64,000 nt of DNA from Pseudoduganella violaceinigra DSM 15887 (GCF_000425385.1 NZ_AUDI01000015.1:124001-188000), one strand, 5' to 3'. Counted from the stretch's first letter, positions 1 to 9,142 are shown. Numbers and translations are program-made. Notes: generated by a model from the sequence alone, not told the origin.

Positions 1-61
1 CATCGACATCAGCGGCGGCCAGCACCGCTATACCTTCAACTACAAGCTGCCGCCGCGCTGA
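1..61 (+). CDS. 3' end of an unidentified protein (partial)
   Basis: The window opens inside a plus-strand reading frame. It reads IDISGGQHRYTFNYKLPPR and then stops at TGA (59-61). About 19 residues are too few to assign a family. Good GC-rich codon use and a strong terminator downstream (232-264) support a real gene end. The product is unknown. Confidence 0.5.
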   Translation, partial: IDISGGQHRYTFNYKLPPR

Positions 62-231
62 TTCACCTCAACCACCATCGTCCCTGCCGCGCCTATGCTT
101 GCGGGGGCCGACCTGCGAACACGATTTAGGCAGGGCGTCCACCCGCGAAGTGATGTCACGAAGGCGTCACAACAGGCGACTATTATTCTGCCTGTCTCCA
201 CATTCATACCAACTCCCGTGAATGTTTTTCA

Positions 232-264
232 GCCGCCCCTTCCTAGACGGGCGGCATTTTTTTT
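232..264 (+). terminator. Rho-independent terminator
   Basis: A perfect 7-bp stem (GCCGCCC/GGGCGGC) with a loop of about 10 nt is followed at once by a run of T residues. It would end transcription from the plus-strand gene finishing at 61, or from an unannotated small transcript starting between them. Confidence 0.8.
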
Positions 265-324
265 GAGAGCCAGGGTCGGGCGTGGCTTCTCGATGCGCTT
301 TTCGCTTCGCGCAGCGCGGCGTTT

Positions 325-352
325 TGTCCGATTGCCAGAGCTGCCCCGGCTT
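325..352. repeat. Degenerate copy of the GGGGTCAGG-family dispersed repeat
   Basis: Positions 325-339 match, in inverse orientation, the repeat beginning at 10306 (shared core TGTCCGATTGCCAGA). The remainder differs from that copy at three positions by eye. It lies just past the 3' end of the GGDEF-EAL gene, the usual gene-end position for this family. Confidence 0.6.
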
Positions 353-360
353 GTTGATTG

Positions 361-2955
361 CTAGCCGGTGAGGGCTGTGTGGTCTTCGCCGGGCTCGCCG
401 GCGCGGCGGCCGCTGCCATGCATCAGCCAGTAGTGGTGGAAGGCCAGGCGGATGTTGTCGCGCAGCTGGGTGTCGTCCCAGGGCTTGGTGTAGAAACGGT
501 AGATGGCGCCGCGGTTGATCGAATCCAGCACCGCTTCCAGCCCGGTGTAGCCGGACAGGATGATGCGGATGGTGTCGGGGTACATCTCCTTGACCTTGGC
601 CAGAAATTCGGTGCCGCTCAGCATCGGCATGCGCTGGTCGCAGACGATCACCTGCACCGGGTACAGCGCCAGCAGGTCGAAGCCTTCGGCCGGCGATACC
701 GCGGTCAGGATGCGGTAGCCGTCGCGCCGGAACAGGCGGTGCAGCGAGGACAGCACGTTGACGTCGTCGTCCACCAGCAGCAGCGTTTGCGGCGGTTCGG
801 CCGCCACGTTCGGGTCGGGCGGCAGGCTCTTGCCCGATTCGGCCAGGGCGCCCATTTCCGCCGCCGCCAGGGGACGGCTGAAGAAGTAGCCCTGGATTTC
901 GTCGCAGCGGTTGCGGCGCAGGTATTCCAGCTGCGGCCGCGTCTCCACGCCTTCCGCCACCACGCGCAGCTTGAGGCTGTGCGCCATGCTGATGATGGCC
1001 AGCGCAATCGCGGCGTCGTTGGGATTGGTGGTGATGTCGCGCACGAAGGCGATGTCGATCTTCAGCTTGTCGATCGGGAAGCGCTGCAGGTAGGCCAGCG
1101 AGGAGTAGCCGGTGCCGAAGTCGTCGATCGCCACCTTGATGCCCAGTTCTTTCAGCGTACGCAGCACCTCGATGGTGCGCTCGGCATTCGACATCAGGGC
1201 CGTTTCCGTCAATTCCAGTTCCAGCAGCTCGGGCGGCACCTGGTGCCGTTCCAGCGCTTGCCTGACGTCTTTCTCCAGGTCGCCCTCGACGAACTGGCGG
1301 CTGGACACATTGACCGCCACGTGCACCCCGCCGACCGGCGTGTGCAGCCAGGCCGCGATCTGGCGGCAGGCGGCCTCGATGATCCAGCTGCCCACGCGCA
1401 CGATCAGCCCCGTGTCTTCCAGGACGCCGACAAATTCCGCCGGATACACCAGGCCGTAGCCCGGGCGGTTCCAGCGCAGCAGCGCTTCGGCCCCGCTGAT
1501 GCGGCCGGTGGTCAGGTTGACCTTGGGCTGGTAGTGCAGTTCCAGTTCGCTGTTTTCCAGCGCGCGGCGCAGGGCCATCTCCAGGTCCAGCCGCGCCAGC
1601 ACCTGCACGTTCATGCCCGCCGTGAAGAAGCGGTAGCCGTCGCCGCCGGCCTCCTTGGCGCGCTGCATGGCGGTGTTGGCGTACTTGACCAGGGTTTCCG
1701 GGTCGTTGGCGTCGTCCGGGTACATGGCGATGCCGATGGAGGCGGACAACGTGGCCTGGTGCTCATCCAGTTCGAACGGGTTGCGCAGGGCTTCGCGCAC
1801 TTCATTCGCCACCAGCACGGCATCCTGCTGGTCGCGCGTCATGGTCAGGATCAGCGCGAATTCGTCGCCGCCCAGCCGCCCCACCGTGTCGCGCAGGCGC
1901 ACGCACTGCACCAGGCGGTTGCTGAACTCGTGCAGCAGGCGGTCGCCCATGGCCGCGCCCATCGAGTCGTTGACCTTGCGGAAGCGGTCCAGTCCGATGA
2001 ACAGCACGACGATGCGCCATTCCTTGTCCTGCGCCAGTTCGATCGATTCGGCCAGGGTCTCGAAGAACAGGGTGCGGTTGGGCAGGCCGGTCAGGCGGTC
2101 GTAATGCGCCATGTGGCGCAGCCTTTCTTCCGCCAGGCGCCGTTCGGTGATGTCGCGCGCCACGCAGATCAGGGTGCGGTGCGCCGTTTCGCCCTCGCCC
2201 TGCAGCTGCCAGTAGACTTCCACCGGCACCGCCGTGCCGTCGCTGCGCAGCAATTCCGCCTCCGCCAGCTCCGGTGCCCGGTGCGCTTCCGCGGCGGCAT
2301 TGCCGGCTTGCGCCGCCTGTGCCGCCAGGGCGTCGCGCCCGCCCAGGCCGAGGCGCGCCGGCTCCAGCGCCAGCAGCTGCAGGCGCCTATGGCCCAGCAT
2401 GCGGCAGGCCCCTTCGTTGACGTCCACCAGCGTCAGCGTATCGGTGTCGATCAGGAAGATGGCGTCGGCGGTGGCATCCATCGCGCTGCGAAAGCGCTGC
2501 AGGTCGGCGGTGCGGGCGCGCACGGTCTGCTCCAGCACCTCGTTGTAGTCGCGCGCCTGCTTGTGCAGCAGGCGCACTTCCAGCATATTGTAGATGCGCG
2601 TCAGCACCTCGACCGGGTCGAACGGCTTGCTGACGAAATCGCGCGCCCCGGCATCCAGGGCCGACAGTTTCTGGTCCGGCTGCGCCGTCACCACCAGCAC
2701 CGGCAGGTATTCCGGTTCCAGCGGTTTCAGCGCCTCCATCACATCGAAGCCGCTCATGCCGGGCATGTGCAGGTCGAGGATGATCAGGTCGTAGCGGTGC
2801 TCTTCATGCCAGGGCGCCACCACGCGCGGGTCGGTGGTCGAGCTGACCTGGGCATAGCCGCTGGTCTGCAGCAGGTATTCCAGCAGCTGCACATTGACCG
2901 GCTGGTCGTCGACAATCAGGATATTGGCGTTCAGGATATCGTCGCGGCTGATCAC
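361..2955 (-). CDS. REC-PAS-GGDEF-EAL-REC response regulator (c-di-GMP turnover)
   Basis: An 864-residue cytoplasmic signalling protein predicted to make and/or break c-di-GMP. In order: an N-terminal receiver (about 10-125, phospho-acceptor Asp61 in LIILDLHMPG), a PAS-like region (about 150-275), a GGDEF domain with intact GGDEF and an RxxD inhibitory-site motif (RLRD) five residues before it, an EAL domain with EALLRW and DDFGTGYSSL intact, and a second receiver (about 735-850, CDQRMP). Both catalytic signatures look active, so the net direction cannot be read from sequence. Its ATG overlaps the end of the upstream kinase gene by 4 bp, so the kinase is its likely phosphodonor. A long plus-strand frame over the same DNA is a high-GC shadow. 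Confidence 0.93.
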   Translation of the reverse strand: MISRDDILNANILIVDDQPVNVQLLEYLLQTSGYAQVSSTTDPRVVAPWHEEHRYDLIILDLHMPGMSGFDVMEALKPLEPEYLPVLVVTAQPDQKLSALDAGARDFVSKPFDPVEVLTRIYNMLEVRLLHKQARDYNEVLEQTVRARTADLQRFRSAMDATADAIFLIDTDTLTLVDVNEGACRMLGHRRLQLLALEPARLGLGGRDALAAQAAQAGNAAAEAHRAPELAEAELLRSDGTAVPVEVYWQLQGEGETAHRTLICVARDITERRLAEERLRHMAHYDRLTGLPNRTLFFETLAESIELAQDKEWRIVVLFIGLDRFRKVNDSMGAAMGDRLLHEFSNRLVQCVRLRDTVGRLGGDEFALILTMTRDQQDAVLVANEVREALRNPFELDEHQATLSASIGIAMYPDDANDPETLVKYANTAMQRAKEAGGDGYRFFTAGMNVQVLARLDLEMALRRALENSELELHYQPKVNLTTGRISGAEALLRWNRPGYGLVYPAEFVGVLEDTGLIVRVGSWIIEAACRQIAAWLHTPVGGVHVAVNVSSRQFVEGDLEKDVRQALERHQVPPELLELELTETALMSNAERTIEVLRTLKELGIKVAIDDFGTGYSSLAYLQRFPIDKLKIDIAFVRDITTNPNDAAIALAIISMAHSLKLRVVAEGVETRPQLEYLRRNRCDEIQGYFFSRPLAAAEMGALAESGKSLPPDPNVAAEPPQTLLLVDDDVNVLSSLHRLFRRDGYRILTAVSPAEGFDLLALYPVQVIVCDQRMPMLSGTEFLAKVKEMYPDTIRIILSGYTGLEAVLDSINRGAIYRFYTKPWDDTQLRDNIRLAFHHYWLMHGSGRRAGEPGEDHTALTG

Positions 2956-4979
2956 TGGGAGGTACTCCCCTCTTCCTCCCTGCGCTGCAGAAAGGCCATG
3001 GTGCTGTTGATCGCTTCCGTGAATTCGTCGATGTTGATCGGTTTGATCAGGTAGCGGAAGAAGCCGGCCGCCAGGCCTTTTTCCACGTCGCGCGGCATGG
3101 CGTTGGCGGTTAGGGCGATGACGGGAATATGCGCCGTGAGCGGGTCGTTGGTCAACACCTTGACGGCGTCGATGCCGTTCACGCCGGGCAGGTTGATGTC
3201 CATCAGGATGATGTCCGGCCGGTGGGCGCGCGCCAGCTCGATGCCCAGGTGGCCGTCCGGCGCCGAAATCAGCCTCAGGTCGGGGCGGAAGCTGATGATT
3301 TCCTCCACCAGTTTCAGGTTGGCCGGATTGTCTTCCACGTACAGTACGGTGGCCGGTTCGCCCGCCGCATGGCGCGGGTGCTCGGCCGGGCGCTCGGCGT
3401 TCATGTCGACGCGCGACGGGGTCGGGTCAGTGGACAGCAATTCGATCCAGAACATGCTGCCCACGCCCTGGCTGCTGGTGACGCCAATGGTGCCGCCCAT
3501 CAGTTCCACCAGGCGCTTGGTCACCACCAGGCCGATGCCGGTGCCCTCTTCCGTGCCGCTCTCCTGCCCCAGCCGGTTGAAGGGCTGGAACAGCAGCTTG
3601 ACCTGCTCCGGCCGCAGGCCCATGCCGGTGTCCTGCACCGAGATACGCACCATGCCGGCGCCGCTCGGGCTGCAATCGACTACCACCGCGCCGCCGTCGC
3701 GGTTGTATTTGATGGCATTCGACAGCAGGTTAAGCAGGACCTGCTTCAGGCGCGTGCGGTCGGCCATGACATTGGCCAGGCAGCCGTCCGGGAACAGCAG
3801 GCGGATACCGCGCCCCGTCGCCAGCGGCGCCACCATGGTTTCGCATTCCCGCAACATCTCGTTGACCGCCACCGGCTCCAGCGACAGCGCCACCGCGCCC
3901 GACTCAATCTTGGCCAGGTCGAGGATTTCATTGATCAGGGTCAGCAGGTGGCGCCCCGACTTCAGGATATGGTTGGCGAATTCGCGTTTCTGCTCCAGGG
4001 TCGACGGCAGTTTTTCGGAGGTCAGGATTTGCGCAAAGCCGAGGATGGCGTTCAGCGGCGTGCGCAGCTCGTGGCTCATGGACGACAGGAAGGCCGACTT
4101 GGCCTGGTTGGCGCTCTTGGCCTCCTGCATCGCCATGGCCAGCTCACTGTTGGCCTGCTCCAGCTGCAAAGTGCGTTCATGCACGCGTTCTTCCAGCTCC
4201 TCGTTCAGGCGCATGACCTCCTGCTGCGCTCGGCTGCGCTGCTCCGCCTCGCGCGCAATTTCGCTGTTCGAGGTCTCCAGCGCGCGCGTGCGGCTTTCGA
4301 TTTCGCTCAGCATCTTGTTGAAGGAATCGGCCAGCTCGGCCACCTCGTCGTTGCTGGTGCCGAGCGCGCGCCGCGAGTAGTCGCCCGTGGCCACCACTTC
4401 GCGCGCCACATCGGCGATCGCCAGCACCGGCTGCGTGACCACCTTGTTCAAGGGCCGCATCAGCAGGTAGGCGATGCCCATGGCCAGGAAGGCGGCAACG
4501 ATGGCGATCATCACATAGTCGCCGAAGCGGCCCAGGATTTCATAGTCCGACTGCAGGTAGACAGTGCCGAGCTGCTCGCCGTTGTCGCGGATGCGCCGGA
4601 ACAGCATCATCTTGCCGCCCTCGAAGGCCACGCCCTCGGCCTGCGGCGCCTGCGGTATCTTGGTATCCTGGCCCGGCGCGACATAGGTGGCGAACAACTG
4701 GCCGCGCGCATTGTAGATCGCGCCGGCATTGACTTTCGGGCGCAGGCGCAGCAGGGCCAGGTTTTCCTTGGCCAGGCGGGCGTCGTCGAAGGTCAGGGCC
4801 GGCGCGCTCATATGCCCCAGCAGCTCGGCCTGGGTGGTCATGTCGGCACCGAGCGACTGGTGGTAGGCGCGCAGGTCATAGGCGATGATGGTGCCGAGCG
4901 AGACCACCAGGGAGACCAGCGTCACCAGCATGACCACGCCCAGCAGCTTTTGCGGCAGGGAGCGGCGGCGCGTGCTCAT
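2952..4979 (-). CDS. Hybrid sensor histidine kinase with HAMP and receiver domain
   Basis: A 675-residue inner-membrane kinase. It has TM1 (about 14-36), a periplasmic sensor region, TM2 (about 155-175), HAMP, a coiled coil (about 230-295), HisKA with SHELRTPLN (phospho-acceptor His), an HATPase with NAIKYN, DTGMGL and GTGIGL boxes, and a C-terminal receiver with phospho-acceptor in ILMDINLPG. The frame is open upstream to 5390, but that extension is the wrong-frame shadow of the YfiR-like gene. The start at 4979 (MSTRRRSL) overlaps the upstream stop as ATGA. It is the middle gene of a three-gene operon, and the periplasmic region may sense the state of the YfiR-like protein (inference). Confidence 0.92.
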   Translation of the reverse strand: MSTRRRSLPQKLLGVVMLVTLVSLVVSLGTIIAYDLRAYHQSLGADMTTQAELLGHMSAPALTFDDARLAKENLALLRLRPKVNAGAIYNARGQLFATYVAPGQDTKIPQAPQAEGVAFEGGKMMLFRRIRDNGEQLGTVYLQSDYEILGRFGDYVMIAIVAAFLAMGIAYLLMRPLNKVVTQPVLAIADVAREVVATGDYSRRALGTSNDEVAELADSFNKMLSEIESRTRALETSNSEIAREAEQRSRAQQEVMRLNEELEERVHERTLQLEQANSELAMAMQEAKSANQAKSAFLSSMSHELRTPLNAILGFAQILTSEKLPSTLEQKREFANHILKSGRHLLTLINEILDLAKIESGAVALSLEPVAVNEMLRECETMVAPLATGRGIRLLFPDGCLANVMADRTRLKQVLLNLLSNAIKYNRDGGAVVVDCSPSGAGMVRISVQDTGMGLRPEQVKLLFQPFNRLGQESGTEEGTGIGLVVTKRLVELMGGTIGVTSSQGVGSMFWIELLSTDPTPSRVDMNAERPAEHPRHAAGEPATVLYVEDNPANLKLVEEIISFRPDLRLISAPDGHLGIELARAHRPDIILMDINLPGVNGIDAVKVLTNDPLTAHIPVIALTANAMPRDVEKGLAAGFFRYLIKPINIDEFTEAINSTMAFLQRREEEGSTSQ

Positions 4980-5545
4980 CCCGCCACCTGCTGCACGCGG
5001 AAGGCGGCCGACAGCATGCGCGCACTGATCTTCAGGCGCGCCACGGCGGCATGCTTGAGCGAGACTTCGAAGCGCAGCCTTTCGTCGGCAATGAGGAAGT
5101 TGATCATGCTGCCCAGACCGTAGGTCTCGTCGGCGTCGGTCACGGTCAGCACCGGCTGGCCGCGGCTGGCGGCCAGCAGCTCCTGCGCGTGGGCTTTGTC
5201 CAGCGACGAAATGAACAGCATATGGATGCCGGCCAGGCTGTCGCCGCGCTTGATGCGCCGCACCTGCAAGGGTCGGCCATTGGCGCTGTGGCCCGCCACT
5301 GTCTGCTCCAGCTGTTCGGCCAGCGCGTCGGCGCCGGCGACACCGATCACCACCGGGCTGTCGGGACGGGCGAAACTGCCTTCCGGCCATTCGACGAAAC
5401 CGGCAAATTTGTACAGGTAGGCGGCTTTCACCTGCCGCTCCAGCGCGGCGTTGGACTGGGCATGGGCGAACAGCGGCCAGAGCGCGGCCAGCAGCAGCGC
5501 CACCCAGAAAGCCGGACTTCGTCCTTGGAGAGTCCTCACCGCCAT
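4976..5545 (-). CDS. YfiR-family periplasmic protein (DUF4154)
   Basis: A protein of about 189 residues with a signal peptide (hydrophobic stretch ending near AHAQS). The body starts AAYLYKFAGFVEWPE, typical of YfiR/DUF4154 proteins, whose P. aeruginosa member represses the diguanylate cyclase YfiN from the periplasm. The start at 5545 (MAVRTLQG) puts the signal peptide at the N-terminus. The frame extends to 5644, but that extension lacks leader character. It is the first gene of the operon with the hybrid kinase and the GGDEF-EAL protein, replacing the usual YfiN partner with a kinase. The family call is firm; the exact start is less so. Confidence 0.85.
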   Translation of the reverse strand: MAVRTLQGRSPAFWVALLLAALWPLFAHAQSNAALERQVKAAYLYKFAGFVEWPEGSFARPDSPVVIGVAGADALAEQLEQTVAGHSANGRPLQVRRIKRGDSLAGIHMLFISSLDKAHAQELLAASRGQPVLTVTDADETYGLGSMINFLIADERLRFEVSLKHAAVARLKISARMLSAAFRVQQVAG

Positions 5546-5744
5546 GCCTCGCGAACAGGGGATTGGAGGCATTCTATCGCTGAGCACTGATCTGCGGCGC
5601 AAATATTGATTTACCGCACAGCAGCAGCCTTCCCCGGCTTGCATCTTAGTCGTGATGTCACATTATTGCGCTGCAGCGTGGCCAAGCGGCACAGCGGCGC
5701 GCTAGAATGGGGTCAACCGCGTTTGTTTGCTAAAGGAGCCACAA

Positions 5745-6227
5745 GTGAGTACCGATATCAACGAATTGGCCACCCAGGTGGGGCAGGCCCTGCAAGACAA
5801 AGGCTTGCTGTTGGCAACCGCGGAATCGTGCACCGGCGGCGGCATCTCGACGGCGATCACGGAAATTGCCGGCTCCACCGGCTGGTTCGACTGCGGCTTC
5901 GTCTGTTACTCGAATGCCTCCAAGACCGAGATGCTGGACGTGCCGGCCGCCTTGATGGCCCAGTTCGGCTCCGTCAGCGAAGAAGTGGCGGCCGCCATGA
6001 CGCAGGGCGCGCTCGGCTCGAGCAATGCCCATGTGGCCATTTCGGTGACCGGCATTGCCGGCCCGACCGGCGCCGTACCGGGCAAGCCGGTCGGCACCGT
6101 CTGCTTCGGCTGGGCCAATGCCGACACGGTGCACACGGAACGCCTGGTGTTCGCGGGCGACCGGCATGCGGTGCGCACCCAGACCATCGAGCACGCGCTC
6201 AAAGGCCTGCTACGCTTCATTAATTAA
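5745..6227 (+). CDS. pncC: Nicotinamide-nucleotide amidohydrolase (CinA C-terminal domain)
   Basis: This 160-residue stand-alone CinA C-terminal domain is the length usual for PncC, which deamidates NMN to nicotinate mononucleotide in the pyridine-nucleotide salvage cycle. It shows the signature LLATAESCTGGGIS and later SVTGIAGPTGA. The start is GTG at 5745, chosen because AAAGGAG lies about 7 nt upstream; an in-frame TTG at 5727 lies before that site. Its TAA overlaps the convergent helicase stop in the palindromic TTAA at 6224-6227. Confidence 0.92.
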   Translation: MSTDINELATQVGQALQDKGLLLATAESCTGGGISTAITEIAGSTGWFDCGFVCYSNASKTEMLDVPAALMAQFGSVSEEVAAAMTQGALGSSNAHVAISVTGIAGPTGAVPGKPVGTVCFGWANADTVHTERLVFAGDRHAVRTQTIEHALKGLLRFIN

Positions 6228-8188
6228 TGGAGCAGGCGGCTGCGGCGCTCCGCCGCAGCTGGTTCGAACAGGGTCAGTCCGGCGATGGCGCGGCTGATCG
6301 CCACATACAGGTAGCGCCGTTCCTCGGCAAATTCCTCGCCGTTGCGCGTGGCGCGCGGGAACTGGCCCTCTTCCATATACGGCAGCAGCACCTGCTGCCA
6401 TTCGCGGCCCTTGGCCGACTGTACGGTTGCCAGCGCCAGCGCCTTGCCGGCGCCGCGCCCCCCCGGCTTGCCGCGCGTGGCAACCTGGCGGCGCCGCAAT
6501 TCCTCGAGGAAGGCCGGGGCCATGGCATCGCCCTGGCGCTGCGCAAAGTCGATGAAGGCGCCCAGGGTGCGCAGCACGGAGTCGGCGCGGGCGCGGTTGA
6601 CGAAGGTGCGGCGGGTCGCGGCAGGCAGGTCCAGGCCCGTGCTGGCCAATTCCAGCAATTGCGCCGCGCTGGCGGTCGCGGCCTGCGCCTTCATCTGCGC
6701 CAGCACATCGGCCAGGCGCTGCTTCCAGCGCCGCGTGGGACCGCTGTCATAGTGCTGCTCGGCGCACAGCAGTCCACTGAACATGAATTCCAGCGTTTCC
6801 GGGTCGCGCACCACGGCGTCCTTCTGCTGCTGGTAAGCGTCGCCGGAGCCGTACATGGCATGGCTGGCCTCATAGTCGCGGCGGTCGCCGGAGACGGCGA
6901 AATAGGTCTGCAGGCCGTCCACCATCAGCTCGCAGCTTTCCTTATCGGCCTTCAGCGTGCTGTAGTCGCCGCAGGCCACGTGCAGCAGCGCGCGCAGGGC
7001 CATGATCTCCGGGCGCTTGAGGTAAGAAGCGAAGCCGTCGCAGTGGTAGGGCAGACCGGCATCGAGCAGTGCGTTTTCGATTTCCACGCTCTGGTCGACT
7101 TCGCGCAGGATGATGGCGAGATCCGTGCCCAGCGCCAGCTCCTTCGCCTTTTCGACGACGGCGCGGGCGCAGGCTTGCGGGTCGGCCTGGTCGTACTCGA
7201 TGTGGCGCACTTCCGAATAGGTGTCCGGATGCGACTCGAAGCCGCATTTGGGCAGCGCCCGCTCCAGCAGTTTTTTCAGCGACACGCCGCAGCGGCGCGA
7301 TTGCGACAGCGGCAGGCGTTCCGCATCCGGGAAGGCCAGCTCGAAGCCGCCACCCGAGAAGCGCGGATCGGCGCCGCGTTCGGCATTGATGACCTGGTGG
7401 CGGTCGCCCACCACCACCAGCCGCGCATTGCGGCGGAACAGCTGCAGCAGCTCGAATTCGGCGGCGTTCACGTCGTGCCATTCGTCGACCAGCAGCAGGT
7501 CGGCCTGCGGCATATCGTGCACCGCTTCGGGGAAGCGGCGCAGGATGGCGACCAGGTCGGTGGCGTAATCGACTGGGGCCTGCCACAAGATATGCCCGGC
7601 CTGGGGCTGGCGGCGGCGCTCGAACTCGTGGAAGATTTCCACGATCTCGCGGTCTTCCAGCTGGAATTCGTTGCACAGCTCATCGAAGGTGAAGTCATCG
7701 AAGACTTCATCCTCGAAGCGCAGCGTGGCCAGGGTGGCCTTCATCTGGGCCAGCAGCTGCAGCATCGTTTCCACGCGCTGGGTGCTGCGCTCGAAATCGA
7801 AATCGAATTCCGTGTAGCGCCCCTCATGGCGCTGCCACACCGTGTTGGCGGCGGCCACCAGCATGGGGCGCATCTGTTCCAGGCTGGACCAGCGCTCCGG
7901 CAAATCCAGCCAATTGCCATGCTCGGCGATACGGGTCAGCTGGGAGCGGGCCAGCGCCTCCACCGTCAGCACCTGCACCTTGCGCGCGGGGCATTCCAGC
8001 ACCAGCTTCTCGTAGAAGCGCTGGCGCGCCCCTTCGGAAAAGCACAGTCCCAGCACGACGCCCGGTTCCTGTGCCGCCAGCATGGACAGCGTGGTAGTCT
8101 TGCCTGTCCCTGCGCGCGCCTCGATCATCAAGGTCTGGGCGCGGGACTTCAGGATCGCTTCCTGCTCGCTGGATGGTGAAACTCGCAT
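6224..8188 (-). CDS. UvrD/Rep-like superfamily 1 helicase
   Basis: A 654-residue SF1A-type DNA helicase. Near the N-terminus are a Q-like motif (SSEQEAIL) and Walker A (ARAGTGKTTT); then Walker B LLLVDEWHD, motif III VVGDRHQVINA, and C-terminal VQSAKGREWQQV and YVAISRA boxes. The usual DExx box reads DEWH. It is shorter than UvrD (about 720). The frame runs up to 8329, but the start at 8188 (MRVSPSSEQ) matches family N-termini. It is divergent from the metallophosphoesterase with the two 5' ends overlapping, and convergent with pncC. Its role (repair or plasmid/phage defence) cannot be decided from context. Confidence 0.87.
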   Translation of the reverse strand: MRVSPSSEQEAILKSRAQTLMIEARAGTGKTTTLSMLAAQEPGVVLGLCFSEGARQRFYEKLVLECPARKVQVLTVEALARSQLTRIAEHGNWLDLPERWSSLEQMRPMLVAAANTVWQRHEGRYTEFDFDFERSTQRVETMLQLLAQMKATLATLRFEDEVFDDFTFDELCNEFQLEDREIVEIFHEFERRRQPQAGHILWQAPVDYATDLVAILRRFPEAVHDMPQADLLLVDEWHDVNAAEFELLQLFRRNARLVVVGDRHQVINAERGADPRFSGGGFELAFPDAERLPLSQSRRCGVSLKKLLERALPKCGFESHPDTYSEVRHIEYDQADPQACARAVVEKAKELALGTDLAIILREVDQSVEIENALLDAGLPYHCDGFASYLKRPEIMALRALLHVACGDYSTLKADKESCELMVDGLQTYFAVSGDRRDYEASHAMYGSGDAYQQQKDAVVRDPETLEFMFSGLLCAEQHYDSGPTRRWKQRLADVLAQMKAQAATASAAQLLELASTGLDLPAATRRTFVNRARADSVLRTLGAFIDFAQRQGDAMAPAFLEELRRRQVATRGKPGGRGAGKALALATVQSAKGREWQQVLLPYMEEGQFPRATRNGEEFAEERRYLYVAISRAIAGLTLFEPAAAERRSRLLH

Positions 8189-8207
8189 GCCTGTTCGAAT
8201 GGTGCCA

Positions 8208-9128
8208 ATGAAAAGACGCATTCTACCTTGGCTGGCCGCAGCGCCCGCCCTCGCCGCCCAGGCCGCGGCCCTGGCCGAAGGCGCGCCCGCCGCCGCCCGG
8301 CCGCTGGTGGTGTATGCAGCGGGCGACATTGCCGATTGCCGCTACAGCCGCGCCGCCGACTCCGGCGCCGCCGCCACCGCCGCCCTCATCGCAAAAGGCG
8401 ACCCGCACGCCCTGATTCTTTCCCTGGGCGACCATACCTACCCGAACGGCACGCCGGCCGAATTCCGCGACTGCTATGCGCCCACCTGGGGCCAGTTCAG
8501 GGAGCGCACCCGGCCCGCGCCCGGCAACCACGAATACGGCAGCGGCAGGGCCGACGGCTACTTCGACTATTTCGGCGAACTGGCCGGTCCGCGCGGCCGC
8601 GGCTATTACAGTTTCGACAAGAGCGGCTGGCACTTCATCTCCCTGAACAGCGACCTCGATGCCGCCAGCCACCAGCGCCAGCTGGTGTGGCTGAAAGACG
8701 ACCTGGCCGCCAGCAAGACGCGCTGCGCCCTCGCCTACTGGCACGCGCCCATGTATAGTTCAGGCGGACATGTCCCGACCACCAGGATGCAGGACGTCTG
8801 GCGCGTCCTGCACGAAGCGGGCGTCGAACTGGTGCTGTCCGGGCATGACCACGACTACGAACGCCTGGCGCCGATGGATGCCGACGGCCGGCCGGACCCC
8901 ATGCGCGGGGTGCGGCAATTCGTGGTCGGCACCGGCGGCGCCTTCCTCACGCCCTTCCTCTGGATTAACAGCCAGAGCGAAGCACGCTTCAACTGGCGCA
9001 CCGGCGTGCTGAAACTGGTACTGAAAGAAAGCGGCTACGAATGGGAGTTTCTGGCGGTCGCACCAAAGACCGAACCGGAGCACCCGCAGCAGGAGGCGCG
9101 CGACAGCGGCGCGGCCAACTGCCACTGA
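8208..9128 (+). CDS. Secreted calcineurin-like metallophosphoesterase
   Basis: A 306-residue exported phosphatase of the purple-acid-phosphatase-like group. It has a signal peptide (MKRRILPWLAAAP, then an Ala-rich stretch) and the metallophosphoesterase metal ligands in order: GDIAD (about 38-42), GDHTYPNG (about 73-80), GNHE (105-108), YWHAP, and GHDHDYER. In-frame ATGs at 8187 and 8199 are possible, but 8208 gives the cleanest signal peptide. It probably releases phosphate from periplasmic or extracellular esters; the substrate is unknown. Confidence 0.88.
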   Translation: MKRRILPWLAAAPALAAQAAALAEGAPAAARPLVVYAAGDIADCRYSRAADSGAAATAALIAKGDPHALILSLGDHTYPNGTPAEFRDCYAPTWGQFRERTRPAPGNHEYGSGRADGYFDYFGELAGPRGRGYYSFDKSGWHFISLNSDLDAASHQRQLVWLKDDLAASKTRCALAYWHAPMYSSGGHVPTTRMQDVWRVLHEAGVELVLSGHDHDYERLAPMDADGRPDPMRGVRQFVVGTGGAFLTPFLWINSQSEARFNWRTGVLKLVLKESGYEWEFLAVAPKTEPEHPQQEARDSGAANCH

Positions 9129-9142
9129 CAACAGGAGCATGA

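Larger units (their letters stand above)
62..360. other. 299-bp intergenic region, no gene seen
   Basis: This lies between the gene end at 61 and the convergent signalling operon ending at 361. It holds a good intrinsic terminator (232-264) about 170 bp past the upstream stop and a degenerate GGTCAG-type repeat (325-352). The long gap before the terminator leaves room for a long 3' UTR or a small RNA, but no RNA family was recognised. The small frame at 95-364 has no ribosome-binding site and looks spurious. Confidence 0.4.

Noticed and set aside
358..3054. An 898-codon plus-strand frame opposite the GGDEF-EAL gene
   Set aside because: It is the complement of a strongly supported gene with intact catalytic motifs. 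Its product is rich in His, Gln, Arg and Val with no domain, typical of antisense frames in high-GC DNA. The same applies to long frames at 3129-5123, 6227-8179, 44578-46044 and similar.
5546..5644. N-terminal extension of the YfiR-like protein
   Set aside because: The added residues are Cys-rich and lack leader features, whereas the start at 5545 gives a normal signal peptide.
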